A stretch of 10,661 nucleotides of DNA from Ferrovum sp. (lineage in GTDB: Bacteria > Pseudomonadota > Gammaproteobacteria > Burkholderiales > Ferrovaceae). The notes under the pieces were generated by a model, which saw nothing but the letters and a program-made list of their open reading frames with translations, did not search any database and was not told the origin of the DNA. Positions 1 through 7,508 of the stretch are shown here, one piece after another (within the stretch, counting starts at the first letter, position 1; every line of letters begins with the position of its first letter). Where the stretch lies: the NCBI GenBank assembly GCA_027450105.1, contig DAIDKJ010000035.1, forward strand, positions 1 through 10,661, read 5' to 3'. Made by a program: the position numbers and the translations under genes.

Positions 1-1259
1 ATGGTTCATCCATTGCTGGCTGGAAGGGCATACAGGCCTCAGACATGCTGTTGATGCCTGATGCTTCCACTGCCAATCTGGACCCGTTCATGGATGAAAC
101 CACCTTGCTATTGACCTGCGATGTGATTGAACCCTCCGATGGCAAAGGCTATGATCGTGACCCACGCTCTCTGGCTGGTCGTGCAGAGTCGTATCTCAAG
201 TCCAGCGGTTTGGGGGACACTGCTTACTTTGGCCCAGAGCCCGAATTCTTCATCTTCGATTCCATCACCTGGAACGTGGATATGTCTGGTAGTGCTGTCC
301 GAATCAATGCCGAAGAAGCCCCTTGGTCCTCCAACCGGGACTATGATGGAGGCAACATGGGTCATCGCCCAGGCGTCAAAGGTGGGTACTTTCCCGTTCC
401 GCCGGTTGATTCCCTGCAGGATATTCGCTCAGCCATGTGCCTAGCCCTGGAAGACATGGGTGTCCCGGTAGAAGTGCATCACCACGAAGTGGCCGCAGCT
501 GGGCAATGTGAAATCGGCACCAAGTTTGCCCCCCTGGTACAACGCGCTGACTGGACCCAAATTCTGAAGTATGTCGTGCATAACGTGGCCCACTCTTATG
601 GAAAAACGGCCACTTTCATGCCTAAACCCGTTGTGGGCGATAACGGTTCCGGCATGCACGTGCATCAATCCATTTGGAAAGATGGCAAAAATCTGTTTGC
701 TGGCAATGGTTATGCGGGGCTTTCTGACTTGGCGCTGTATTATATCGGGGGCATCATCAAGCATGCCAAGGCGCTCAATGCCATTACCAACCCCAGCACC
801 AATTCCTACAAACGCCTCGTTCCCGGTTTTGAAGCTCCTGTCAAACTAGCCTATTCTGCTCGCAATCGCTCTGCAGCCATTCGGGTTCCTTTCGTACAAA
901 GCGATAAAGCCCGCCGTATCGAGGTGCGTTTTCCCGACCCCATGGCCAACCCCTACTTGGCCTTTTCGGCCATGTTGATGGCCGGCCTGGATGGCATTCA
1001 AAACAAAATTCATCCTGGTGAAGCCGCCGACAAGGATCTGTACCATCTATCTCCTGAAGAAGACGCCAAAATTCCAGCACCAGCCGCCTCACTGGACGAA
1101 GCCTTGGCAGCCCTGGATAAGGATCGTGAGTTCTTGACTCGCGGTGGCGTTTTCTCTAACGAGATGATCGATGCGTATATCGCCCTGAAAATGGAAGAGG
1201 TCACTTTGTTCCGAATGACCACACATCCTGTGGAGTTTCAGATGTACTACAGTCTGTAG
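1..1259 (+). CDS. glnA: Glutamine synthetase type I, 5' end missing
   Basis: This enzyme makes glutamine from glutamate, ammonia and ATP in the cytoplasm as a dodecamer. The reading frame is open from the window edge (first full codon at base 3), and 418 residues are visible. The fragment begins within the family motif FDGSSIAGWKG, so about 50 N-terminal residues lie outside the window. An internal Met at base 45 is not the real start. Visible family motifs are GPEPEFF (from base 231, metal-binding glutamates), GHRPGVKGGYFPVPP, HHHEVA, NGSGMHVHQS, the PGFEAPVKLAYSARNRSA glutamate-flap and ATP region, and RRIEVRFPDP. The sequence LYHLSPEE places Tyr (codon 1041-1043) at the position of the E. 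coli adenylylation site Tyr397, so GlnE control is likely. The protein ends normally with a PVEFQMYYSL tail. Downstream lie an intrinsic terminator and then ntrB and ntrC, as in the enteric glnALG locus. The assignment is secure. Confidence 0.98.
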   Translation, partial: GSSIAGWKGIQASDMLLMPDASTANLDPFMDETTLLLTCDVIEPSDGKGYDRDPRSLAGRAESYLKSSGLGDTAYFGPEPEFFIFDSITWNVDMSGSAVRINAEEAPWSSNRDYDGGNMGHRPGVKGGYFPVPPVDSLQDIRSAMCLALEDMGVPVEVHHHEVAAAGQCEIGTKFAPLVQRADWTQILKYVVHNVAHSYGKTATFMPKPVVGDNGSGMHVHQSIWKDGKNLFAGNGYAGLSDLALYYIGGIIKHAKALNAITNPSTNSYKRLVPGFEAPVKLAYSARNRSAAIRVPFVQSDKARRIEVRFPDPMANPYLAFSAMLMAGLDGIQNKIHPGEAADKDLYHLSPEEDAKIPAPAASLDEALAALDKDREFLTRGGVFSNEMIDAYIALKMEEVTLFRMTTHPVEFQMYYSL

Positions 1260-1260
1260 T
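1246..1260 (+). repeat. Small interrupted palindrome over the glnA stop codon
   Basis: The 15 bases read actacag-t-ctgtagt, a perfect 7+1+7 inverted repeat that includes the TAG stop (1257-1259). In RNA it could form a 5-bp stem (ACTAC/GTAGT) with a 5-base loop. It is the first of three consecutive hairpins at the glnA 3' end. It may be chance, since the stem is short and mostly coding. Confidence 0.45.
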
Positions 1261-1269
1261 CGTTTCCTC

Positions 1270-1292
1270 CAGAAGCGTTACCCTGGCTTCTG
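1270..1292 (+). repeat. Second hairpin in the glnA 3' UTR
   Basis: The sequence cagaagc (1270-1276) pairs perfectly with gcttctg (1286-1292) across a 9-base loop. No T-run follows; an A-run does, so it is not itself a terminator. It lies between the glnA stop and the intrinsic terminator and could be a stability or RNA-binding structure in the 3' UTR. Confidence 0.5.
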
Positions 1293-1300
1293 AAAAACCC

Positions 1301-1335
1301 AAAGGCCCGCTCCCGGATGGAAGCGGGCCTTTTTT
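1301..1335 (+). terminator. Rho-independent terminator after glnA
   Basis: An 11-bp perfect stem (aaaggcccgct, 1301-1311, with agcgggccttt, 1322-1332) encloses a 10-base loop, and six T follow from 1330. This is a classical intrinsic terminator 41 bases after the glnA stop. It would separate most glnA transcription from ntrBC, so ntrBC need read-through or their own promoter. Confidence 0.93.
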
Positions 1336-1356
1336 GATGACAATGCCCAAGCGCCC

Positions 1357-2436
1357 ATGATCAGATCATCTCAAGCACTTTCTCCAGACCCCAATAATTT
1401 TTCTGGGCTCGACTATTTAGCCACCGCCGTACTGGTGCTGGACGCCAACCTGAATATCCGCTTTAGCAACACTGCGGCAGAAAACCTGCTGGAGACCAGC
1501 TCCAAAAAACTATTGGGACAGGGAATCTGCAAGGCTTTGGGACAAGATGCATTCCTGCAGGAAATGATTCATAGTGCCTTGCATCAGAACATGGGATTCA
1601 TCGAGCACGAGCTCCACCTGTCGCGTAAAGGTGCCCCACCGCAAGTGCTTAGCTGTACCGGTACACCCATGCAGGGAGACCTTGGCGTTCTACTGGAATT
1701 ACGCCCCATCAGTCAGCGCGTCCGGATTGCCAGGGAAGAAAAAATCATTGAAGATCAAAAATATAATCGGGAGTTGGTACGTAATTTGGCCCATGAGATT
1801 CGCAACCCTCTAGGAGGAATTCGCGGAGCAGCCCAACTGTTGGAACGAGAACTGGATCGTCCAGCCTTGAAAGAGTACACCCAAGTGATTCGGGACGAGG
1901 CGGATCGCTTGCAGTTGTTGATGGATCGCATGCTCAGCCCCAATCGAACGCAAAAGCGGATCGCGCTGAATATTCATGAGGTTCTGGAGCGGGTTCGCAG
2001 TGTCATTCTGGCAGAATATCCGGAAGGCATCCAAATTCACCGCGACTACGACACCAGCCTGCCAGAGATTTCTGGCGATCGGGAGCAACTCATTCAAGCA
2101 GTCCTCAATATTGTGCGCAATGCTGCCCAGGCCCTGCATGGTCAAGGCAGCATTCACTTACAAAGTCGTTCCCTGCGCCAATTGACTCTGGCCCGCCGGC
2201 GCTTTCGACTAGGACTGTTGATTCGAATTCTGGACAATGGCCCCGGTATTCCTCTGGCCATTCAAAATCGCATTTTTCAGCCGCTGGTTTCGGGTCGTGA
2301 AGGTGGAAGTGGTCTGGGGCTCATGTTGGCACAAAACTTGATTAGCCAACATCATGGCCTGGTGGAATTTGAGAGCAAGCCCGGGGAAACCTGTTTCAGC
2401 CTGATCCTTCCCTTGCCAGAAACCGAATATTCCTAA
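1357..2436 (+). CDS. glnL: Nitrogen sensor histidine kinase NtrB (NRII)
   Basis: This cytoplasmic kinase/phosphatase phosphorylates NtrC when nitrogen is scarce and reverses this when bound by PII. It has 359 residues, near the E. coli length (about 349). Residues 18-125 look like the PAS-type sensor domain (LATAVLVLDANLNIRFSN). The H-box NLAHEIRNPLGGIRGAAQLL gives phospho-acceptor His146. The N-box is LNIVRNAAQAL (Asn255), the G1 box DNGPGIP (293-299) and the G2 box GGSGLGLMLAQNL (316-328). No membrane segment is seen, as expected for NtrB. The ATG at 1357 is chosen because the PAS region starts soon after it; nearby upstream ATGs (1337, 1343) are in another frame that stops at once. Its ribosome site is weak. 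ntrC follows after 17 bases, so the two are an operon. Confidence 0.95.
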   Translation: MIRSSQALSPDPNNFSGLDYLATAVLVLDANLNIRFSNTAAENLLETSSKKLLGQGICKALGQDAFLQEMIHSALHQNMGFIEHELHLSRKGAPPQVLSCTGTPMQGDLGVLLELRPISQRVRIAREEKIIEDQKYNRELVRNLAHEIRNPLGGIRGAAQLLERELDRPALKEYTQVIRDEADRLQLLMDRMLSPNRTQKRIALNIHEVLERVRSVILAEYPEGIQIHRDYDTSLPEISGDREQLIQAVLNIVRNAAQALHGQGSIHLQSRSLRQLTLARRRFRLGLLIRILDNGPGIPLAIQNRIFQPLVSGREGGSGLGLMLAQNLISQHHGLVEFESKPGETCFSLILPLPETEYS

Positions 2437-2453
2437 TCGAGGACGAGATCATC

Positions 2454-3908
2454 ATGAAACCCATCTGGATCGTTGACGACGATCGCTCCATTCGCTGGGT
2501 CTTCGAAAAGGCCTTATCACGAGAAAACCTGCCTTTCCGGGTTCTGTCCTCAGCCCATGAGGCCTTGGCACTGCTAGACAAAGAGCAACCACTGGTGGTG
2601 GTCAGCGATATTCGGATGCCCGGCGAAAACGGACTAGAGCTACTGGAGGCACTCAAAACGCGAGACCCTGAATTACCCGTCATCATCATGACGGCTTATT
2701 CCGATCTGGAAAGTGCCGTGTCGGCTTTTCAGGGAGGCGCCTACGAATATCTTCCCAAACCTTTCGATGTGGACCATGCCTTGGAATTGATTCGCCGCGC
2801 CATGGCAGAGCGCCAACGACAGGATGACGCACCAGAAGAGAGCATTGCCGCGCCAGAAATCCTGGGACAAGCACCAGCCATGCAGGAAGTCTTTCGAGCC
2901 ATTGGCCGTTTGTCCCAGTCGAACGCTACTGTCTTGATCAACGGTGAATCCGGTACCGGAAAGGAATTAGTCGCTCGCGCTTTGCATCGCCATAGCCAGC
3001 GTGCCGGAAAACCCTTCATTGCCATCAATACTGCCGCAATCCCCAAGGAATTACTGGAGTCAGAATTATTTGGCCATGAACGTGGTGCATTCACCGGCGC
3101 CAACACCTTGCGCCGTGGCCGCTTTGAACAAGCGGAAGAAGGCACTCTGTTTCTTGACGAGATTGGCGACATGCCCGCCGATTTGCAAACCCGCTTGTTA
3201 CGAGTACTTTCCGATGGTCAGTTTTATCGGGTCGGGGGGCATGCTCCTGTGCAATCCCGCGTGCGCATCATTGCAGCAACCCATCAGGATCTGGAATTAC
3301 GAGTCCACGACGGACTATTCCGTGAAGACCTGTTTCATCGTTTGAATGTCATTCGCGTGCGCTTGCCTGCGCTTCGCGAACGACGCCAGGATATTGCGCT
3401 ATTAGCGCGTCACTTCCTGCAAAAAAGTGCACGCGAGCTGCAAGTGGAAACCAAGCGTCTGTCCGAGGAAACGCAGCGTTTTCTAGAATCCCTGGAATGG
3501 CGGGGCAACGTCCGGCAGCTGGAAAACCTCTGTCATTGGCTGACCGTCATGGCCCCCGGTGTTCATGTGGACATTGCCGACCTGCCGCCCGAATTAAAAA
3601 ACACTGCGAGCGTCGACCACGACTCCACGCGTCACTGGCGCGCTCTATTGGAACAAGAAGTTTCTCGTTTGTTGCATCAGGGATCGCAAGGAATTCTGGA
3701 GCCCCTATTAGGTGAATTCGAACGCGCCTTGATCACTCAAACGCTCACCCATACAGGCGGCCGCCGCATGGAAGCAGCCCAATTGCTGGGCTGGGGACGC
3801 AACACACTAACGCGGAAGATTCAAGAGTTGGGGCTGGAAGCCGGGCCGGGGACCGAATCAAGCCCAGGGTTTTCCAGTCCTACCAAATCCAGCCAAACAG
3901 GTGCGTGA
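2454..3908 (+). CDS. glnG: Nitrogen regulator NtrC (NRI), sigma-54 activator
   Basis: This response regulator, phosphorylated by NtrB, activates sigma-54 promoters for nitrogen assimilation. It has 484 residues. The receiver domain (1-120) has the acidic cluster D8-D10, phospho-acceptor Asp52 in VVSDIRMPG, Thr80 and Lys102 in LPKPFD. The AAA+ domain (about 135-378) has Walker A GESGTGKE (164-171), the sigma-54 contact loop GAFTGA (211-216), Walker B LFLDEIGD (232-239) and RLNVIRVRLPALRER. The C-terminal Fis-type helix-turn-helix is at about 438-456 (AAQLLGWGRNTLTRK). A GAGGA ribosome site (2439-2443) lies 10 bases before the ATG. The family normally ends near ELGLE (462). Here 22 extra residues, rich in Ser, Gly and Pro, follow, and their codons lie antisense to the end of xth. 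The identification is secure; the use of the tail is not known. Confidence 0.96.
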   Translation: MKPIWIVDDDRSIRWVFEKALSRENLPFRVLSSAHEALALLDKEQPLVVVSDIRMPGENGLELLEALKTRDPELPVIIMTAYSDLESAVSAFQGGAYEYLPKPFDVDHALELIRRAMAERQRQDDAPEESIAAPEILGQAPAMQEVFRAIGRLSQSNATVLINGESGTGKELVARALHRHSQRAGKPFIAINTAAIPKELLESELFGHERGAFTGANTLRRGRFEQAEEGTLFLDEIGDMPADLQTRLLRVLSDGQFYRVGGHAPVQSRVRIIAATHQDLELRVHDGLFREDLFHRLNVIRVRLPALRERRQDIALLARHFLQKSARELQVETKRLSEETQRFLESLEWRGNVRQLENLCHWLTVMAPGVHVDIADLPPELKNTASVDHDSTRHWRALLEQEVSRLLHQGSQGILEPLLGEFERALITQTLTHTGGRRMEAAQLLGWGRNTLTRKIQELGLEAGPGTESSPGFSSPTKSSQTGA

Positions 3909-4642
3909 TCCGATGGGCGCTCCAACGCACGCGGCTGAATATCAATCTCGCTGGTACGACAAGCTGGCGCCAACGCCGAGCTTAGCAGCAGATGATCGAT
4001 GCGTAATCCCATATTGCGTTTAAAAGCGTTGGCCCGATAGTGCCACCAACTATAACGCTGTGGAGCTTGCTCAAACAAACGAAAACTGTCCTTGAAACCC
4101 AGATCGAGCAACCGACGAAAGGTCGCGCGTTCTGGCTCACTGCAGAGCACCTCGCCTCGCCAAGCTTGTGGATCGTAAACATCGCGATCCTCGGGCGCGA
4201 TATTAAAGTCTCCCGCCACCACGATTCGCTGGGAGTCCTTCTGGATGCGCTGCAACTCCTGCCACAACGCTTCAAACCAGCGCAACTTATAGGTATATTT
4301 GTCGGAGGTGAGGGACTCCCCGTTCGGGCAATAAACCGATAATACGCGCACCGCGCCAAAGGTTGCGGCAATGGCGCGCTGTTGGCTGTCAACAAAATCC
4401 GACAAACCCACCACGGGATCAAGCCCCGGATATTTGCTGATCAATGCGACACCGTTATAGGCTTTCTGGCCAGACACGCAAGCATGATAACCAGCCCTTT
4501 CTACAGCCTCCCAAGGGAAAGCAGAGGTTTCGCACTTGAGTTCCTGCAGACACAACACATCGGGTTGCTGTGCCTGTAACCAGTCCAGTACATGGGGCAA
4601 TCTAACCTTGATGGAATTGACATTCCAGCTGGCGATTTTCAT
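3821..4642 (-). CDS. xth: Exonuclease III family AP endonuclease
   Basis: This enzyme cuts DNA at abasic sites and trims 3' ends in base excision repair. It has 273 residues, close to the E. coli XthA length (268). It has the EEP-fold motifs in order: MKIASWNVNSIKVRL (1-15), CLQELK with Glu34, YCPNG with Tyr104, GDFNIAPEDRDVYDP with Asp145 and Asn147, RIDHLLLS with Asp216, and SDHAPVW with Asp245 and His246. All expected catalytic residues are present. The family usually ends a few residues after HAPVW; here about 20 more follow, encoded antisense to the ntrC 3' end. The start is well supported by an AGGTAAGG ribosome site (4648-4655). The chemoreceptor gene ends 7 bases upstream on the same strand, so xth is probably co-transcribed with it. 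Subtype (XthA or ExoA) is not settled. Confidence 0.95.
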   Translation of the reverse strand: MKIASWNVNSIKVRLPHVLDWLQAQQPDVLCLQELKCETSAFPWEAVERAGYHACVSGQKAYNGVALISKYPGLDPVVGLSDFVDSQQRAIAATFGAVRVLSVYCPNGESLTSDKYTYKLRWFEALWQELQRIQKDSQRIVVAGDFNIAPEDRDVYDPQAWRGEVLCSEPERATFRRLLDLGFKDSFRLFEQAPQRYSWWHYRANAFKRNMGLRIDHLLLSSALAPACRTSEIDIQPRALERPSDHAPVWLDLVGLENPGLDSVPGPASSPNS

Positions 4643-4647
4643 GGCGA

Positions 4648-4655
4648 CCTTACCT
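4648..4655 (-). promoter_or_regulatory. Ribosome binding site of xth spanning the receptor stop codon
   Basis: Read on the minus strand this is AGGTAAGG, starting 13 bases before the xth ATG and ending 5 before it. It contains the final AGG codon and the TAA stop (4650-4652) of the chemoreceptor gene. Ribosomes ending on the receptor would therefore sit on the xth start signal, which suggests translational coupling. Confidence 0.7.
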
Positions 4656-7433
4656 CGACCCCTTGATGGTTAATCCCGAGAGGGCAGGAACCCGGGGAGA
4701 CGATAGGCTCCTTTTTCCCGCGGATGGTCGCGCGGCTTCCAGACGATCCTCCTCAGGCATCCCAGACTTCAATTTGAATCGAGACACCATCTGCACCAAT
4801 CCCTGTGCCTGTTCTTCCAGGCTTTCTGCCGCCGAGGTCGCCTGCTCCACCATGGCGGCATTCTGTTGGGTGACATCATCCATTTGCGCCACCACGTCGG
4901 TCACCTGTTCGATACCCGCCGCTTGCTCCACACTGGCCTGGCTGATCTGGTTGATGAGTGTCGCCACCTTCTGGAAAGACGACACCACGCCCTCCATGGT
5001 CAAACCCGCTTCCGAAACCAACGTGGCACCATGGGCCACCTTCCCCACTGACTCTACGATCAAACCCTTGATTTCTCTGGCTGCCGTTGCACTGCGTTGC
5101 GCCAGGTTACGCACCTCACTGGCCACCACGGCAAATCCTCGCCCTTGCTCACCCGCTCTGGCTGCTTCCACAGCGGCATTCAAGGCCAGAATATTTGTTT
5201 GAAACGCAATGCTATCGATGACTCCAATGATGTCTTCGATGCGGCGCGAGCTGACCTGAATATCGCCCATGGTTTGAACAACCTGATGCACCACACTACC
5301 CCCTTTGATAATCCCTTGATGGGATGCATGAGTCAGGTCGTTGGCTTGACGCGCACTGATAGCGTTTTGCTTGACCGTCGCATTGAGCTGTTCCATGGAA
5401 CTGGAGGCCTCTTCCAGTTTGCTGGCCTGTTGTTCAGTGCGATTGGACAAATCCTGATTCCCCGCCACGATCTCCTGTATGGCCACGTTGATGGCTTGAG
5501 TTGCTTCCTGAATCCTGCCGACCACCGTCTGCAAACGCGCCACCGTTGCATTGGTATCCACCTTCAGTTGCCCGAAGGTGCCTTGGTACTCTCCCCTAAC
5601 CTCCTGGGTCAAATCGCCTGCAGCCAGCGCATTGAGTACATTCGCCACTTCCCGAAGTCCGCTGGCACTGGTATCCATCAATTGGTTGATCCCCGCACCC
5701 ATGTTCTCAAAAAATGCCCCACGACCCTGCATATCCAGACGTTGTGTAAAATCCCCCGCGGCCGCATGACGAATCACCTGCGCCAGCTCATTCTCGGCAG
5801 CCACCTGGTCCGTCACATCCACCCATTCACCAACCGACCCCAAACGTTCGCCCTGCTGATTGAGAATGGGCGAGTTGGTCACGTCATACAATCGCCCACC
5901 CAGTTGCATACGACGTTGAGATGGCACAGAAAGGGCCTGCAAGCGTGCGCGTGCGGCTTCGGGATCCTCATAGAGTCGGCAAATATCGTAGCCAATGATC
6001 CTCTCCGGATCGAAAGAGGGATCGTTTTTGGCAAAAGCCTCGCGATCCCTGCGAAAGGTGGCGTGTAACGCCTTGTTGACGTAGATGAGGATCCCTTCCT
6101 GATTGGCAATCCGCACGTTGGAGGTCACGTTGTCCAATCCGATCTTGATCTGGGTCATGGCATCACTGTGGCGTTTTACTGCCTCGGCATTAGAGCCCAG
6201 TTGGACTTGCATGCGCGCCAGTCCTTGCAATACCTGACCAATTTCATCACCGCGCGACAATGGAATGCTGCTATTGTGCCGGCCTGATTCGAGCGCCTGA
6301 AATACAGGCAGAACGGTTTCTGAGAGGGGGTTGAGAATCATGCGCCGGACCATCCAGAACAATACCCCCCCCATGAGCAAGAGCATCAGCACACCGCCAG
6401 CCAACACCCACGTGCGTATCTGCCGCGACAGGGCATCAAACTCGTCCAGATAGCTCCCGCCCGCCACGATCCAGTGGGTATTGGGAATCTCATCAAATAC
6501 CACGATCTTGTCGCGTGCTGTTTGCTCACCCTTCTCCAGATTGCGCCACGGATAGATGGTGCTTCCGGTTTTTCTCTGGATCATGTCCTGAATGAATCGT
6601 CTGCCCAAAGCATCCGTAGCCTCCAGAATGTTTGCCCCTTCTTTGGCTGGATGCACGATCAACTGGCCTCGACTAACCCCATCAGAACCGTCCAGGATAT
6701 AAAAATAACCTGTTTTTCCAATGCTCATGGAGCGGATCCGCGTTTTGAGGGCTGCCAGTTCCGAAGTCACGTCCAGGCCAACAAAGCTAGCGCCGATGAC
6801 CTGACCAGATTCATTCAGAATCGGGCTGTAGCTGGAAAAATAATCTTTGCCAAACAAGTGGGATAAACCGGTATAGGATTTTCCAGCCAAGAGCAAGGGG
6901 TACGCTTCATGAGCCCGATCCAGCATCGTACCCGTGACCCGCTCCCCTTTCTCGTTCCTGAGGGATGAGGCAATGCGCAACCAATTGTTGTCCTGGCGAA
7001 CAAACAGCGTAGCCACGGCACCCGTATGCTGCGTGAAGCGATCCACTTCCTGGGTGCGGTCGTTCAGCACGAGGGCCCCCGCTTTCAAGCGCCCCGTGAC
7101 GGCTGAATCCAGAGACAGCGGAGAAGTGAAAGCCGTCATCAAGGCACGGTTCAATCGGATGGTTTCATCCTGCAGCGCATCCAGCTCCACCTCCACCAGC
7201 CCTTTGACCAGAGTCACGTCACGCGTGAGATCGTTGCGACTGGATTCATACAGGGTACGTCCCAGGGTGTTACTCAGCAACCATACCCCCAACAGCAACA
7301 CGATGAGCGCTGTGAGAGCACCACCCAGCAGCAATTTGACCGCAATGGGTGCATCCAGGAGGCGCTGCCTCATTCCTGAAGCGCCATCCTTTCTGCCCTG
7401 GTGATGCGAATCCTTAGATGTGTCGTCATACAT
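4650..7433 (-). CDS. Methyl-accepting chemotaxis protein, dCache-HAMP-PAS-HAMP-HAMP-signal
   Basis: This inner-membrane chemoreceptor would control CheA through CheW. It has 927 residues from the chosen ATG. TM1 is about 31-56, then a periplasmic region 57-340 with two Cache-like modules (YSPILNESGQVIGASFVGLDV near 202-222; TGYFYILDGSDG near 241-252). TM2 is about 341-362, HAMP about 363-415 and PAS about 432-542. Two more HAMP-like repeats follow (AAAGDFTQRL, LAAGDLTQEV; about 544-642). The long coiled coil contains methylation-helix sequence like Tsr (QQASKLEEASSSMEQLNATV) and the highly conserved tip IAFQTNILALNAAVEAARAG, suggesting the 36-heptad class. The C-terminus ends GSR with no NWETF-type CheR/CheB tether. 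The frame is open to a GTG at 7457, but ATG 7433 has an AAGGA site 9 bases upstream, so I prefer it. The ligand is unknown. No LOV cysteine motif is seen in the PAS domain. Confidence 0.95.
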   Translation of the reverse strand: MYDDTSKDSHHQGRKDGASGMRQRLLDAPIAVKLLLGGALTALIVLLLGVWLLSNTLGRTLYESSRNDLTRDVTLVKGLVEVELDALQDETIRLNRALMTAFTSPLSLDSAVTGRLKAGALVLNDRTQEVDRFTQHTGAVATLFVRQDNNWLRIASSLRNEKGERVTGTMLDRAHEAYPLLLAGKSYTGLSHLFGKDYFSSYSPILNESGQVIGASFVGLDVTSELAALKTRIRSMSIGKTGYFYILDGSDGVSRGQLIVHPAKEGANILEATDALGRRFIQDMIQRKTGSTIYPWRNLEKGEQTARDKIVVFDEIPNTHWIVAGGSYLDEFDALSRQIRTWVLAGGVLMLLLMGGVLFWMVRRMILNPLSETVLPVFQALESGRHNSSIPLSRGDEIGQVLQGLARMQVQLGSNAEAVKRHSDAMTQIKIGLDNVTSNVRIANQEGILIYVNKALHATFRRDREAFAKNDPSFDPERIIGYDICRLYEDPEAARARLQALSVPSQRRMQLGGRLYDVTNSPILNQQGERLGSVGEWVDVTDQVAAENELAQVIRHAAAGDFTQRLDMQGRGAFFENMGAGINQLMDTSASGLREVANVLNALAAGDLTQEVRGEYQGTFGQLKVDTNATVARLQTVVGRIQEATQAINVAIQEIVAGNQDLSNRTEQQASKLEEASSSMEQLNATVKQNAISARQANDLTHASHQGIIKGGSVVHQVVQTMGDIQVSSRRIEDIIGVIDSIAFQTNILALNAAVEAARAGEQGRGFAVVASEVRNLAQRSATAAREIKGLIVESVGKVAHGATLVSEAGLTMEGVVSSFQKVATLINQISQASVEQAAGIEQVTDVVAQMDDVTQQNAAMVEQATSAAESLEEQAQGLVQMVSRFKLKSGMPEEDRLEAARPSAGKRSLSSPRVPALSGLTIKGSR

Positions 7434-7442
7434 ACGGTAATT

Positions 7443-7447
7443 TCCTT
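7443..7447 (-). promoter_or_regulatory. Ribosome binding site deciding the chemoreceptor start
   Basis: Minus-strand AAGGA lies 9 bases before ATG 7433. It falls inside the frame if the GTG at 7457 is used, which has no comparable signal. It therefore supports the shorter, 927-residue protein. Confidence 0.65.
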
Positions 7448-7508
7448 GCCGGAGCACCCTCTGGCCTGTGCATTTGTTGGTTCATCGTCAACCGAGAATT
7501 TAGAAGCC

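Noticed and set aside
45..1259. Met at base 45 as the glnA start
   Set aside because: The frame is open upstream and carries the conserved GSSIAGWKG motif, so the gene is cut by the window edge.
1336..1356. ntrBC promoter or NtrC operator after the glnA terminator
   Set aside because: No TGCACCA-type dyad and no promoter-like pair of hexamers is visible in the short gap.
3835..3885. Bidirectional terminator between ntrC and xth
   Set aside because: Only a 6-bp ctggaa/ttccag repeat with a loop of about 30 bases is present, with no T-run on either side.
5097..6068. Long plus-strand open frame (323 codons) antisense to the chemoreceptor
   Set aside because: It lies wholly inside a gene with clear conserved domains, shows no family I recognise, is rich in His, Leu and Arg as shadow frames often are, and has no convincing ribosome site.
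7434..7508. Flagellar (sigma-28) or sigma-70 promoter for the chemoreceptor
   Set aside because: TAAA and TTGACG fragments occur on the minus strand, but neither has a matching -10 at proper spacing.
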